Assembly (NCBI GenBank): GCA_031267675.1
Contig: JAIRYT010000013.1
Coordinates: 1-40,096 of the forward strand
DNA: 40,096 nucleotides
Source of the DNA: Treponema sp.
GTDB taxonomy: Bacteria; Spirochaetota; Spirochaetia; Treponematales; Breznakiellaceae
Reading direction: 5' to 3'
Shown here: positions 18,474-25,848 of the stretch, piece by piece
Layout: every line of letters begins with the position of its first letter
How positions within the stretch are numbered: the first letter of the stretch is position 1
Notes under the pieces: model-generated
Database searches by the model: none
What the model was told of the DNA's origin: nothing
The model's input: only the letters and a program-made list of their open reading frames with translations
Program-made: the position numbers and the translations under genes

Positions 18474-19975
18474 TGCGGGGAATCGCCCTTTTCTCTGGAG
18501 AACCCTGCCTTAAAATGATCCAGCATGTTCTCGATCTGCTTTTTGGAACTAATGTTAAAACTGCCCAGCACCTGGGGTTCAAACTGATCAAAATCGACAT
18601 TGCCCCGTTCATATTCGCAGAGCATATTTGCAAGGTACACGGTAAACACCAGGTCCCGGTGTTCCGGCAGGGCGGAAAGCGGATCATGGTGGAAATTGAT
18701 GGCGCTTACCAAATGATCGGGAAAATTCCATTTTTCGGCAATCATCGCTCCGATCTCCGCGTGGTTCAAACCTGCCGAAAGATCTTCAAACGTTGAAGTG
18801 GGCATACCCTTTTCGGAACAGAAGGCTTTGATCTTGCGCAATAAATCGGGATGTACATTGGCAAAAACAATCTTTCCCATATCGTGAAGGATGCCGCCGA
18901 CATATACGTCATCCAGCAGATTGTGATCTTTTTTAAAGTTCTTGGCCAGATTATACGCGTAGAACGCGGTCCGGTAGGAATGATCCCAAAGCGCCCGCTT
19001 TTCTTCGGTATCATCGCCAAGCACCTTTTGGGACCCGTAGGAAAAGAGGAGGTTTTTGAGCCCCCGCATACCAACCAGTTTTACCGCTTCCGAAATGCTG
19101 TCAACCTTTTTGGCAAGCATATACTGGGCCGAATTTACAATCTTGAGAAGATCGGCGGTAAGCGCCGGGTCCATGGAGATATGGCGGCCGATATCGGCCA
19201 TTTCTGATTTGGGATCGTTGATAAGCTTTTGGACCACCATGACATTTTCGGGGAACTGGGGCAGGGTGTTTACATTGTCCACAATGGTCCGGGCCAGCGT
19301 GGTCAGGTTTTCCAGCCGGGCCTTGTCCAGGGGAATGATAATCCGCGAAATGGTTTCGGATTCGGTGCCGATTACGTCAAAACAATCCTCGTCAAGGCCC
19401 ATTTTCTTAAGCATAAGGACAAGAATGACCAGGCCAAGGCCGGCGCCTTCGGAATCGTCCAGAACCTGGGACAGGGCGTCCTCAAGGTTGTCATACTGGC
19501 GGGAACGGGCCAGCTTGTCATGAATGCGGACCAGCTCGGTTCTGGTAATGGTGACATTGCTTCGCACTTCTATGTAGATAACATTCTTTTTAACCTGGAA
19601 GATCAGTTTGACAAAGAGGCCCTTGTCTTTTTGGAGCTGAAGATAATGGGTAATATTACCGAGGGTGTCGGTCTTGAATGTGGTCATCCCCAGCTTGTAA
19701 TCATCGGTATTGTTAAGATCCAGGCCCCGCTCGGCAAAGTACACCCGCTTGGTATTGGCCTTTTTTGCGTTAATCGCCAGCTCCTGGACACAGTACACAA
19801 TATAGTCCTTGAGCTTTTCCTGCCCCATCTGTCGTAAAAAGATAGCCAACACTTGTTCAATATAGATCTCGATCTCATGAGGCAGGGTAAATGTTGTAAT
19901 GGTCAAAGGTATCCCCGACTGAACAGCCTTGAGGATTTTTGCTTCGTCAACAACAAGTTCTTGTGCTGCAGCCAT
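18470..19975 (-). CDS. HDOD-domain signalling protein with N-terminal GHKL-like ATPase region
   Basis: A 501-residue cytosolic protein. Residues 235-430 form an HDOD module, with GGILHDMGKIVF near 360 and later HAEIGAMIAEKW and INFHHD resembling HD-hydrolase ligands. Residues 55-215 look like a GHKL ATPase: the N-box QELAINAKKA (Glu65, Asn69) and a G-rich EGAGLGLVI near 177. The DxGxG box expected between them is not recognisable (IEVRSNVTIT at its place). Many HDOD proteins are adaptors in motility or second-messenger signalling; this fusion suggests a sensor or anti-sigma-like ATP-binding front end. The start ATG follows AGGAAG at good spacing. It is cotranscribed with the LarA-like gene. 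Confidence 0.82.
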   Translation of the reverse strand: MAAAQELVVDEAKILKAVQSGIPLTITTFTLPHEIEIYIEQVLAIFLRQMGQEKLKDYIVYCVQELAINAKKANTKRVYFAERGLDLNNTDDYKLGMTTFKTDTLGNITHYLQLQKDKGLFVKLIFQVKKNVIYIEVRSNVTITRTELVRIHDKLARSRQYDNLEDALSQVLDDSEGAGLGLVILVLMLKKMGLDEDCFDVIGTESETISRIIIPLDKARLENLTTLARTIVDNVNTLPQFPENVMVVQKLINDPKSEMADIGRHISMDPALTADLLKIVNSAQYMLAKKVDSISEAVKLVGMRGLKNLLFSYGSQKVLGDDTEEKRALWDHSYRTAFYAYNLAKNFKKDHNLLDDVYVGGILHDMGKIVFANVHPDLLRKIKAFCSEKGMPTSTFEDLSAGLNHAEIGAMIAEKWNFPDHLVSAINFHHDPLSALPEHRDLVFTVYLANMLCEYERGNVDFDQFEPQVLGSFNISSKKQIENMLDHFKAGFSREKGDSPH

Positions 19976-20011
19976 CTTGCTTCCTTATCGATTTTTACTC
20001 ACTAAACCGGT

Positions 20012-20032
20012 TTCAAAATCCGGCGTTTTGAA
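20012..20032. promoter_or_regulatory. Perfect inverted repeat in HDOD gene leader
   Basis: TTCAAAA, a 7-nt spacer and TTTTGAA lie in the predicted 5' untranslated region of the HDOD gene, between its -10 box and its ribosome site. It may be an operator or an RNA hairpin. Confidence 0.45.
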
Positions 20033-20046
20033 CCAACATTCCTCAT

Positions 20047-20075
20047 AGTATACCCCACCGCAGGCCTTAACACAA
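20047..20075 (-). promoter_or_regulatory. Promoter of HDOD-larA-like operon
   Basis: Minus strand TTGTGT (20075-20070), 17-nt spacer, TATACT (20052-20047). The leader is about 65 nt. Its -35 box overlaps the -35 box of the divergent promoter for the hydrolase-like gene. Confidence 0.55.
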
Positions 20076-20096
20076 GAGCCCGCCGCTCATTATAAT
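20067..20096 (+). promoter_or_regulatory. Promoter of the hydrolase-like gene
   Basis: TTAACA (20067-20072), 18-nt spacer, consensus TATAAT (20091-20096). Only 9 nt separate the -10 box from the ATG at 20106, and there is no Shine-Dalgarno, so a leaderless or nearly leaderless mRNA is predicted. Confidence 0.65.
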
Positions 20097-20105
20097 ATAC
20101 TACCA

Positions 20106-21521
20106 ATGGAACTAAGAATACTCGAAATTTTCGCGGCTGTGTTTCTCTTTTTGTCCATTATACGGCCCCTTGTACGCGATCTGTGGAAGCTGGACGGTAT
20201 TGCCGCGCTGCCCCTTTTTGCCTTTGCCCTTGTCATTGGTTCTTTTGCCGCGTACGATTTTAGGCCCGAATGCGTGCCCCTTGCCCTTTTTGCCTTTTTT
20301 TTAATCTTTGCCAATATGCCCGATTTTATCTCGCTTTTTGCCCGGCGGCAGTCGGATATGTACCTGGACCGGAGCCTGGTGTTTACGCTGGCGAGCGCCG
20401 TTATCTGTGTGTTTGTTGTCTGGATCGCCATTTTGTTTGCCCCTCCCATGGACAGGGAGCTTTCGTCGGCAGGGGTAGAAACAATGGTTCTTCGGGATTA
20501 TGGGCGCGATAGCAGCCTGACTCTGCGGATTTACGGCCCGCTGCCCCGGGAGGCGGCAGAGGCAGGAGAGCAGCATCCGCTGATCATCGTTGTTCCGCCC
20601 ATCGCGGGTTCAATCCAGACTGTCGATCAACTCTGCCTGTCCCTGCGGGCCCGGGGTTTTTCGGTACTTAGTTATTCGCGGCCCGGCTTTGATTCTCCGG
20701 CAATTACGGCCCAGGGCGAACCGGTGCGGCTTGGTTTTTTGGGTATGTACCGCCTGGCAAACGCGCTCTGGCGCGGACAGAAGGACGTTAAAGCAAACGA
20801 AGGCGGGCGCGAGCTGGAGGCGGAACGCGGCGCGGATGTTACGCTGCTGCTGCGGGAACTGCGCGAAAACCAAAACTTGCAGAGCAAGTTTCATGATACG
20901 GATCTGAACACGCTGGTACTGGCGGGCTACGGCGCGGGGGGCGCCGCGATTACCGTCCTTGCCGCCGACAGCGCCTTTGTCGAACGATTTTCCGCAGTAC
21001 GCTGCGTTATCGCGCTGGAGGCGCCGGTGCTTTCCGCGCTGGAAGGCGACGCGGGGCCGCCTGTGGAGCGGTATACCGGCGCGGCGGGAGAACTGTATAA
21101 CCAGGTGCGGGATTTTATCGAAGACCACACGCCGCGAAAAATCACCCATATTAACACAGTGCCGCAAAGTAAAATTCCCCTGTTGCTTGTGGTTTCGGGG
21201 CAGATTATTCACCAGCGCTCGGGCCGCTACGAAACAGTACTCCGGGTATTGTCCGCGTCAAAGGCGCCTTCGCTTTTGGCGGCGTTCCCGGGCGCGGGGC
21301 CCTTTGATTATTCAGACAGCCCCCGCGTTTATCCCATCTACAGCTTTCTTTTTGGCGGAGACGAAAAGAACGTTTCCCCGGCCGGCCCGGAACCTACCGC
21401 GTCACTGATCACCAATTTTGCCTCGGCGGTGCTGGGCGGCGAAGCGCTCAGCGCCGGTCCGTCCGCCGGCGAAGTGTACACCGAAGCGGGCGGTTCCTGG
21501 GAAACACTGCCGCAGCTGTAG
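20106..21521 (+). CDS. Membrane-anchored alpha/beta-hydrolase-fold protein lacking the catalytic triad
   Basis: Four N-terminal hydrophobic segments (about residues 5-20, 33-50, 56-78, 90-112) anchor a domain with alpha/beta-hydrolase layout: IIVVPPIAG after strand 3, SYSRPGFDSPA, nucleophile-elbow strand LVLAGYGAGG near 271-279, and IPLLLVVSG. Gly276 stands where the Ser nucleophile is normal (GxSxG), the acid strand reads SGQIIH with no Asp, and the usual GAGH before the end is GAGPFDYSD. All three catalytic positions therefore look lost, and binding or scaffolding seems more likely than hydrolysis. The start ATG 20106 directly follows a promoter. The TAG stop overlaps a palindromic repeat. 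Confidence 0.75.
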   Translation: MELRILEIFAAVFLFLSIIRPLVRDLWKLDGIAALPLFAFALVIGSFAAYDFRPECVPLALFAFFLIFANMPDFISLFARRQSDMYLDRSLVFTLASAVICVFVVWIAILFAPPMDRELSSAGVETMVLRDYGRDSSLTLRIYGPLPREAAEAGEQHPLIIVVPPIAGSIQTVDQLCLSLRARGFSVLSYSRPGFDSPAITAQGEPVRLGFLGMYRLANALWRGQKDVKANEGGRELEAERGADVTLLLRELRENQNLQSKFHDTDLNTLVLAGYGAGGAAITVLAADSAFVERFSAVRCVIALEAPVLSALEGDAGPPVERYTGAAGELYNQVRDFIEDHTPRKITHINTVPQSKIPLLLVVSGQIIHQRSGRYETVLRVLSASKAPSLLAAFPGAGPFDYSDSPRVYPIYSFLFGGDEKNVSPAGPEPTASLITNFASAVLGGEALSAGPSAGEVYTEAGGSWETLPQL

Positions 21522-21570
21522 GATTGACCTAAAGGTCAATCCTCGACCCGCCGCGCATGCGGATTTATCT
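21521..21570. repeat. Dispersed palindromic repeat, copy 2
   Basis: A perfect palindrome with 10-bp arms GGATTGACCT / AGGTCAATCC and a 2-nt loop (21521-21542) shares its first G with the preceding TAG stop. It is followed by a CCGCCGCGCATGCGGAT tail that resembles the second half of the copies at 15728 and 34510. No T-run follows. Confidence 0.75.
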
Positions 21571-21592
21571 GCTGGTGGAGCCTGCCGCCAAC

Positions 21593-21621
21593 TGGAAATT
21601 TTTAACCGTTTCCGCTAGTGT
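21593..21621 (+). promoter_or_regulatory. Candidate promoter of the Nif3-family gene
   Basis: TGGAAA (21593-21598), 17-nt spacer, TAGTGT (21616-21621), 6 nt before the ATG with no ribosome site. This is the weakest member of the leaderless set. Confidence 0.4.
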
Positions 21622-21627
21622 TAAGTA

Positions 21628-22386
21628 ATGACCACCAAACAGCTTGACGCCTTCTTTCGCTCGCTTTTGGATATTGAAGGTTTCAGGGATGCCGATGCTT
21701 CCCTTAACGGTCTTCAGGTAGACAACAGCGGCGGCGGGGTCGCCAAAATCGCCTTTGCCGTTGACGCGGCGCTGGAAACCTTTAAACGCTGCACGGATTG
21801 CGGCGCGGGCATGCTGTTTGTTCATCACGGATTATTCTGGGGCAAAGACAGGAGTATCACGGGTTTTTTGCGCGAACGGCTTTGTTTTTTGCTGGAGCAT
21901 AACATCGCCCTGTACGCGGTTCATCTTCCGCTGGATCAGGACCCCGTGCTGGGAAACAATATCGGCCTTGCGCAGATGCTTGGCATTGAAGCGCCTGAGC
22001 CCTTTGGTCTTTACCATGGAAAAATGGTTGGTTACCGGGGACGGCTCAAAAAGCCCCTTACCGTCAACGAGGCGGTAGAGGCGCTGGGCGCGGGGAACAA
22101 AAAGCCGCTCGTGTTTCCCTTTGGCAAAACGGTAAATGAAAGCTGCGCGGTGGTCTCAGGCGGCGGCGCGGGAGAAGCCCTCCAGGCGCTTGACGCGGAA
22201 GTAGATTTGTTTGTCACCGGAGAAATGAGCCATACCGTGTACCACCCGGTACTGGAAGGCGGCCTTAACATGATTTCTTTTGGTCATTACGAAAGTGAAA
22301 CCGTTGGCGTTACACGGGTTATGGAAACCTGTAAAACCCAGCTAGCCATAGATACGGAGTTTATTGATGTCCCGACCGGATTATAG
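21628..22386 (+). CDS. Nif3-like dinuclear metal centre protein (DUF34)
   Basis: Nif3/YqfO/YbgI family, cytosolic toroidal hexamer with a two-metal site. All expected ligands are present: FVHHGLFW near 70, HLPLDQDP near 98 and GHYESE near 218. At 252 residues it is the short form without the inserted PII-like domain. The family is nearly universal, but its reaction is not firmly established; nucleotide or GTP cyclohydrolase-like metal chemistry and repair roles have been proposed. No Shine-Dalgarno precedes ATG 21628. Its 3' end overlaps lspA by 20 nt, so the two are coupled. Confidence 0.9.
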   Translation: MTTKQLDAFFRSLLDIEGFRDADASLNGLQVDNSGGGVAKIAFAVDAALETFKRCTDCGAGMLFVHHGLFWGKDRSITGFLRERLCFLLEHNIALYAVHLPLDQDPVLGNNIGLAQMLGIEAPEPFGLYHGKMVGYRGRLKKPLTVNEAVEALGAGNKKPLVFPFGKTVNESCAVVSGGGAGEALQALDAEVDLFVTGEMSHTVYHPVLEGGLNMISFGHYESETVGVTRVMETCKTQLAIDTEFIDVPTGL

Positions 22387-22885
22387 GCAGACACTGCCGC
22401 CCTTTATTCTTACCCTTTTTGCGATAACCGCGGACCAAGTTTCCAAGGCGGTTATTGTAAGCCGCTGGCCGCAAAGCGGCAGTTTTATCAGTGACGTCTT
22501 TGGCAACGGACTGCTCGAAATTTACCATGTGCGGAACAGGGCAATTGCGTTCAGCCTTGGACACAATCTGCCGGATATTCTGCGGCCGCTCCTTTTTGTT
22601 CTTGTGCCTGTCGGCGTTCTTGTTTTTCTTTTGGTGTATTATTTTCGATCAAATGAATTTTCACCGCTCCAGCGCTGGGCGGTTGCCGGTATTTTGGGGG
22701 GCGGAATTGGCAATCTGATAGACAGGGTTTTTCGCTCGGAAGGCGTTGTTGATTTTATCAGCGTAAAGTTTTTTGGCATACTGGGTTTTGAGCGGTGGCC
22801 GACCTTTAACTTTGCCGATTCGTTTGTCGTGATATTTGGCCTGATTCTGCTTATTACCATGTTCGGGAAAGACGCCAAAGGGTGA
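22367..22885 (+). CDS. lspA: Lipoprotein signal peptidase II
   Basis: Inner membrane aspartyl protease that cleaves prolipoprotein signal peptides after diacylglycerol transfer. Four membrane helices are visible, with AITADQVSK at the first and the two catalytic aspartates in GNLIDRVFR and FNFADSFVV. NRAIAFSLG matches the conserved NxGxAFS segment with Arg-Ala in place of the usual Gly. ATG 22367 follows GGAG at 7 nt; a TTG one codon earlier is less likely. It overlaps the Nif3-family gene by 20 nt. Several lipoproteins in this window (efflux adaptor, solute-binding protein, the gene at 38504) would be its substrates. Confidence 0.95.
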   Translation: MSRPDYRQTLPPFILTLFAITADQVSKAVIVSRWPQSGSFISDVFGNGLLEIYHVRNRAIAFSLGHNLPDILRPLLFVLVPVGVLVFLLVYYFRSNEFSPLQRWAVAGILGGGIGNLIDRVFRSEGVVDFISVKFFGILGFERWPTFNFADSFVVIFGLILLITMFGKDAKG

Positions 22886-22903
22886 CCGTACCGGTCGTAT
22901 TTT
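22884..22903 (+). terminator. Possible short terminator after lspA
   Basis: GACCG-TAC-CGGTC hairpin overlapping the lspA stop, followed by GTATTTT. The 5-bp stem is short, but only 16 nt separate lspA from the convergent gene, so there is little other room. Confidence 0.3.
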
Positions 22904-24533
22904 AATATCCGTCTGATATGGCGCGGTTAAGATCGCGCTGGTACAAATCCTGATACGTATAGGAACGGTCGCGCAGTTTTTCCTTTACGGTCTGCGAGAA
23001 GGGAATGTGCCGCCAAAAAATGCCGCGCACTTCCTTGTCGAGTTTTTGAATGGCTTCGCTTTCTTTGGTCATCCACACAATGTAATCTTCGATAAAGGTT
23101 TCTTTAAGGTCGCCTTTGAGCTTCATCTTTTGGAACCACTGGTAATAGTTTCCGGTAAGGCCTTCTTCCATCCAGTAATAGGATGCCTTTTCTTTTGCGA
23201 CCTGCCAGCGAAGATCGCCCACCGCGCTTAACACCGCAATAAGCAAATTTTTGGGATACATGGGCACCGCGATACGGCCGCGGCTGGTGGCGCGGTTAAA
23301 GCGGTCAAAAGGTTCCCAGCAAACGCCGGTGTCGCCATAACAGGGAATAAGAACCACATAGGGAACAATGCGGTTCATTCGGTTTTTATAGAAACGGCAA
23401 AACGCCTCCGGGTCGATGCTTTCAATTTTTGCCAGCATCGAAATAATATTTTCGCGGTAACCGACATCGGCGGGAGTACAGCGAAAGTATTCGCCGGTAA
23501 CAACCGGAAAGTGATTCCCCTGCCGTCCAATTGCCATTTTTGCCATTTGGCGGACCGTGTCAAATTCAGTATTTACCGCTCCAACATCAACCTGAATACG
23601 TCCGCCTTCTTCGGCAATCTTTCCTTCCAGCGTGCTTAAATCCTGCTGGGCCTGGTAATAATCACGCAAAAATACATCAAGATCGTGATCGATCCGGAGC
23701 ATCCCTTTTAAAATTTCCTGAACATCGCCAAAGATCTTTCGCTGTACATCGTTGTAACAGGAGTTGATGTCGGGGAGCCCGTCTATGGGATAATGGTCGG
23801 TAAGCTGCTTGCACCGTTCCATAAGCGCTTTTTCCATATTGATTCGTTCTTCGTCTTTGGCCTTAAGCAGACTCCGCGCGCCGTTCCGCTTTCCCTCGGC
23901 TTTTTCTACCAGCATCTGGAGTTTTGTCTGCGCGCTGGTTTTGGAGATACGCACCTCGTCGGTTGCGGAATTCCGTATAACGCCGGTTCCTACATTTTTA
24001 AACCATTCATCCAGATAGTATACCGGCTGGTTAAGCTCGTTTTCGATTACCAGACGCGCAAAAAAATCCCGGTCCTTTGCCTCAAGAAAGGTAGGATGAA
24101 GAATGTTAAAACGAAGCAGCATTTTTTTTATGTCGGGCAGCTTTCCCGGCGCTTTTTGGGCGATATGCTTTAAAAAATCCCAGTACGCGGTGGTCACCTG
24201 CTGACGGTACACCCCCCGATCTTTGGGATCCTTGGACGAAACAAACTTTTGCAGAATTGTGTGAACCCGCTGGGCTCCGTCGCCTTCGCCCGAAAGGGCC
24301 GTTTTATAGTAGTTTGGGTCAGAAAAAACCGGATTGGGCGCCGATTCAAAACGCTTGGTCACCTCGGGAAAGCCTTCGGCGCTCAGGTCAACCTCGCTGT
24401 CCTGGGCGTCGCTGTCCGGCTCAATTTTTTCGTTAAAAAGCGCCGAATAATCGGGCGCGGCGGGCTCCTTGGTATCCGTCCCGAGCAGAGCGGCAATCTC
24501 GGGATCCATCTTCCCCTGAAACATATTTGCCAT
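22902..24533 (-). CDS. Conserved-looking hypothetical protein, 543 aa
   Basis: I do not recognise this protein. It is soluble, with no signal peptide or membrane helix, and largely helical. An acidic, low-complexity N terminus (about residues 20-60, ending DSEVDLSAEGFPEV) precedes helical segments, and a probable coiled coil lies at about 200-330 (KLQMLVEKAEGKRN, LSTLEGKIAEEGG). The C-terminal half is rich in aromatic and basic residues (RFYKNRMNRIVPYVVLIPCYG, YYWMEEGLTGNYYQWF). Codon use and GC match the housekeeping neighbours, so it is likely vertically inherited, perhaps spirochaete-specific. It is monocistronic, with a strong promoter ending 8 nt before the ATG and no ribosome site. Confidence 0.7.
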   Translation of the reverse strand: MANMFQGKMDPEIAALLGTDTKEPAAPDYSALFNEKIEPDSDAQDSEVDLSAEGFPEVTKRFESAPNPVFSDPNYYKTALSGEGDGAQRVHTILQKFVSSKDPKDRGVYRQQVTTAYWDFLKHIAQKAPGKLPDIKKMLLRFNILHPTFLEAKDRDFFARLVIENELNQPVYYLDEWFKNVGTGVIRNSATDEVRISKTSAQTKLQMLVEKAEGKRNGARSLLKAKDEERINMEKALMERCKQLTDHYPIDGLPDINSCYNDVQRKIFGDVQEILKGMLRIDHDLDVFLRDYYQAQQDLSTLEGKIAEEGGRIQVDVGAVNTEFDTVRQMAKMAIGRQGNHFPVVTGEYFRCTPADVGYRENIISMLAKIESIDPEAFCRFYKNRMNRIVPYVVLIPCYGDTGVCWEPFDRFNRATSRGRIAVPMYPKNLLIAVLSAVGDLRWQVAKEKASYYWMEEGLTGNYYQWFQKMKLKGDLKETFIEDYIVWMTKESEAIQKLDKEVRGIFWRHIPFSQTVKEKLRDRSYTYQDLYQRDLNRAISDGY

Positions 24534-24541
24534 TTAAGTGC

Positions 24542-24570
24542 AGTATATCAGATAAGCGCGGTTTTTTCAA
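24542..24570 (-). promoter_or_regulatory. Promoter of the 543-aa protein gene
   Basis: Minus strand TTGAAA (24570-24565), 17-nt spacer, TATACT (24547-24542), then 8 nt to ATG 24533. A strong match with no Shine-Dalgarno; leaderless mRNA predicted. Confidence 0.7.
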
Positions 24571-24706
24571 CACCCCGGCAATTTTTGAGCATACGGCGGA
24601 CTTTGGCAGTTACCGTAAAATGATGTACTTTAACGCTTTTTCCAAAATTGGGGCAGATGGTCTTTTTATTCGCCGTGAACCCAAGCGGGAAACAGGAGCA
24701 GACCAG

Positions 24707-24735
24707 TTGACACCGAAACCAAAATTATCTATACT
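24707..24735 (+). promoter_or_regulatory. Promoter of tRNA-Ala
   Basis: Consensus TTGACA (24707-24712), 17-nt spacer, TATACT (24730-24735), ending 11 nt before the mature tRNA 5' end. It is a useful internal standard for promoter shape in this genome. Confidence 0.8.
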
Positions 24736-24746
24736 ATCGACACTCT

Positions 24747-24820
24747 GGGGGTGTAGCTCAGTTGGCTAGAGCGCTTGAATGGCATTCACGAGGTCAGGGG
24801 TTCAATTCCCCTCACCTCCA
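24747..24820 (+). tRNA. tRNA-Ala(GGC)
   Basis: 74 nt, foldable as a cloverleaf. Acceptor GGGGGTG pairs with CACCTCC and includes the G3:U70 wobble that marks tRNA-Ala. D stem is GCTC/GAGC; anticodon loop ATGGCAT gives anticodon GGC; T arm is AGGGG-TTCAATT-CCCCT; discriminator A. The 3' CCA is not encoded. The anticodon stem CTTGA / TCACG has one mismatch, U28 against C42, where TCAAG would pair fully. Confidence 0.93.
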
Positions 24821-24944
24821 GAAACTAATTACTAATTACTTGTTATATAAAGAATTAGCCTGACCGAATAACGGAAGGCATATCATGCTAAAAGCCTGAC
24901 TGATACGGAAACCGATGCTTTTTTCGTATACAGGGGGAGTTGAT

Positions 24945-25070
24945 ATGCGCCGTCCGTTTACCCTGTACAAAGAAAAAACAAAGTCCGGTCTTATCTGGTA
25001 TGCGCTGCCTCAGCTCCTGCCGGTACCCGGAAGGACGATCAAGACGACTTACCAAGTGACCAGGCTATAA
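24945..25070 (+). pseudogene. N-terminal stump of a tyrosine integrase
   Basis: A 41-codon frame with a good GGGGGAG ribosome site. The first 20 residues (RRPFTLYKEKTKSGLIWYA) look to me like the start of treponemal site-specific integrases, which run on as an arm-binding domain. After WYA the sequence changes character (LPQLLPVPGRTIK) and stops, so most of the gene is lost. It lies 124 nt after the tRNA-Ala 3' end, the usual place for such an integrase. The assignment rests on memory of family N termini and is moderate. The alternative is a genuine small protein. Confidence 0.5.
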
Positions 25071-25076
25071 AAACCC

Positions 25077-25105
25077 TTGACAATAAGACATAAACGTAAT
25101 ACATT
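25077..25105 (+). promoter_or_regulatory. Promoter of brnTA
   Basis: TTGACA (25077-25082), 17-nt spacer, TACATT (25100-25105), 6 nt before ATG 25112, no ribosome site. It has the same shape as the promoter of the toxin remnant at 31717. BrnA-type antitoxins usually autorepress here. Confidence 0.6.
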
Positions 25106-25111
25106 ATAGTT

Positions 25112-25432
25112 ATGCGATTAGCGGGCGTTGAATGGGAAGAAGAAAAAAACATGGCAAACAAGCGTAAGCATAAAGGACTTAGCTTTGAAATTGCCCGGTA
25201 TGTTTTTTCCGATCCCGAAAGATTAGAACGCCGGGATGCAAGTGCGGGGAACCTGTCCGGGGAAGAACGTTGGCAAACACTGGGCATGGTCGGAAGGGTT
25301 TTATTCGTGGTCTACACGGAACGCGGAGAAAACAAGCGGCTTATATCAGCGCGGCTTGCGGAAAAGCATGAGAGGAGAAGTTACAATGGCCATTATCACA
25401 TCGACAGTAAAGGTTGGACAAAAACCACCTAA
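25112..25432 (+). CDS. brnT: BrnT-family ribonuclease toxin
   Basis: Toxin of a type II BrnT/BrnA module, a RelE-like small ribonuclease. Family marks: VEWEEEKNMANKRKHKGLSFEIA near the N terminus, the DPERLERR segment, SGEERWQTLGMV, FVVYTER and RLISARLAEKHERR. Its 106 residues are normal and all core elements look intact, so it should be active unless neutralised. The start ATG 25112 has no Shine-Dalgarno and probably gives a leaderless message. The 3' end overlaps brnA by 47 nt, longer than the usual short overlap. It is cargo beside an integrase stump at tRNA-Ala. Confidence 0.85.
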   Translation: MRLAGVEWEEEKNMANKRKHKGLSFEIARYVFSDPERLERRDASAGNLSGEERWQTLGMVGRVLFVVYTERGENKRLISARLAEKHERRSYNGHYHIDSKGWTKTT

Positions 25433-25718
25433 AGAAGTAATCAGGGAAGTAAAGCGGATAGCGCGGGAAGCGAAAAAGCACCCCGACGCCTATGATCCCG
25501 ATTGCCCCCCCTCCACGCCGGAAGCCCTGGCGGAATTTGCGGCCATGGCAAGAGAGCGGCGCAGAAACAAAAGAAACCCCGCGCCTGTGATTGCCATGCG
25601 GCTCAAGCCGGAAGTCCTGGCAAAATATAAAGCGTTAGGAAAGGGTTATACCTCTATCATGGCCGATGTCCTGAATTATGTGGCGGACAACCCGGAGATA
25701 CTTTCAAAGGTTCATTAA
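25386..25718 (+). CDS. brnA: BrnA-family antitoxin
   Basis: Ribbon-helix-helix antitoxin that binds BrnT and the operon promoter. The C-terminal part PVIAMRLKPEVLAKYKALGKGYTSIMADVLNYV is the recognisable BrnA DNA-binding region. The N-terminal KEVIREVKRIAREAKKHPDAYDPD and PPSTPEALAEF match the toxin-wrapping part. I chose ATG 25386 because GAGGAGAA sits about 9 nt upstream; the longer frame from 25236 would only read through brnT. It carries its own ribosome site, unlike the toxin, which would favour antitoxin excess. Confidence 0.85.
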   Translation: MAIITSTVKVGQKPPKEVIREVKRIAREAKKHPDAYDPDCPPSTPEALAEFAAMARERRRNKRNPAPVIAMRLKPEVLAKYKALGKGYTSIMADVLNYVADNPEILSKVH

Positions 25719-25729
25719 AGCCTTCCGGC

Positions 25730-25771
25730 CGGTTACTGTGTAACCGACAAAGCCCCGGATAGTCCGGGGCT
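25730..25771 (+). terminator. Tandem hairpins after brnA
   Basis: Two perfect hairpins: CGGTTAC-TGT-GTAACCG (25730-25746) and AGCCCCGGA-TAG-TCCGGGGCT (25751-25771). Neither is followed by a T-run, so they may stabilise the 3' end or end transcription inefficiently. They separate the toxin-antitoxin genes from the next gene. Confidence 0.45.
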
Positions 25772-25848
25772 AAGGGGTGGTTGCGGAGTTTATGAGGATC
25801 ACCTGGAACGGTAGGTGAAATAGCCAAACGGTATTTTGGAGGAAATAA

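Noticed and set aside
21521-21542. The perfect palindrome read as an intrinsic terminator
   Set aside because: No T-run follows on either strand, and the same element recurs elsewhere in both orientations with extra conserved sequence, so a repeat family explains it better.
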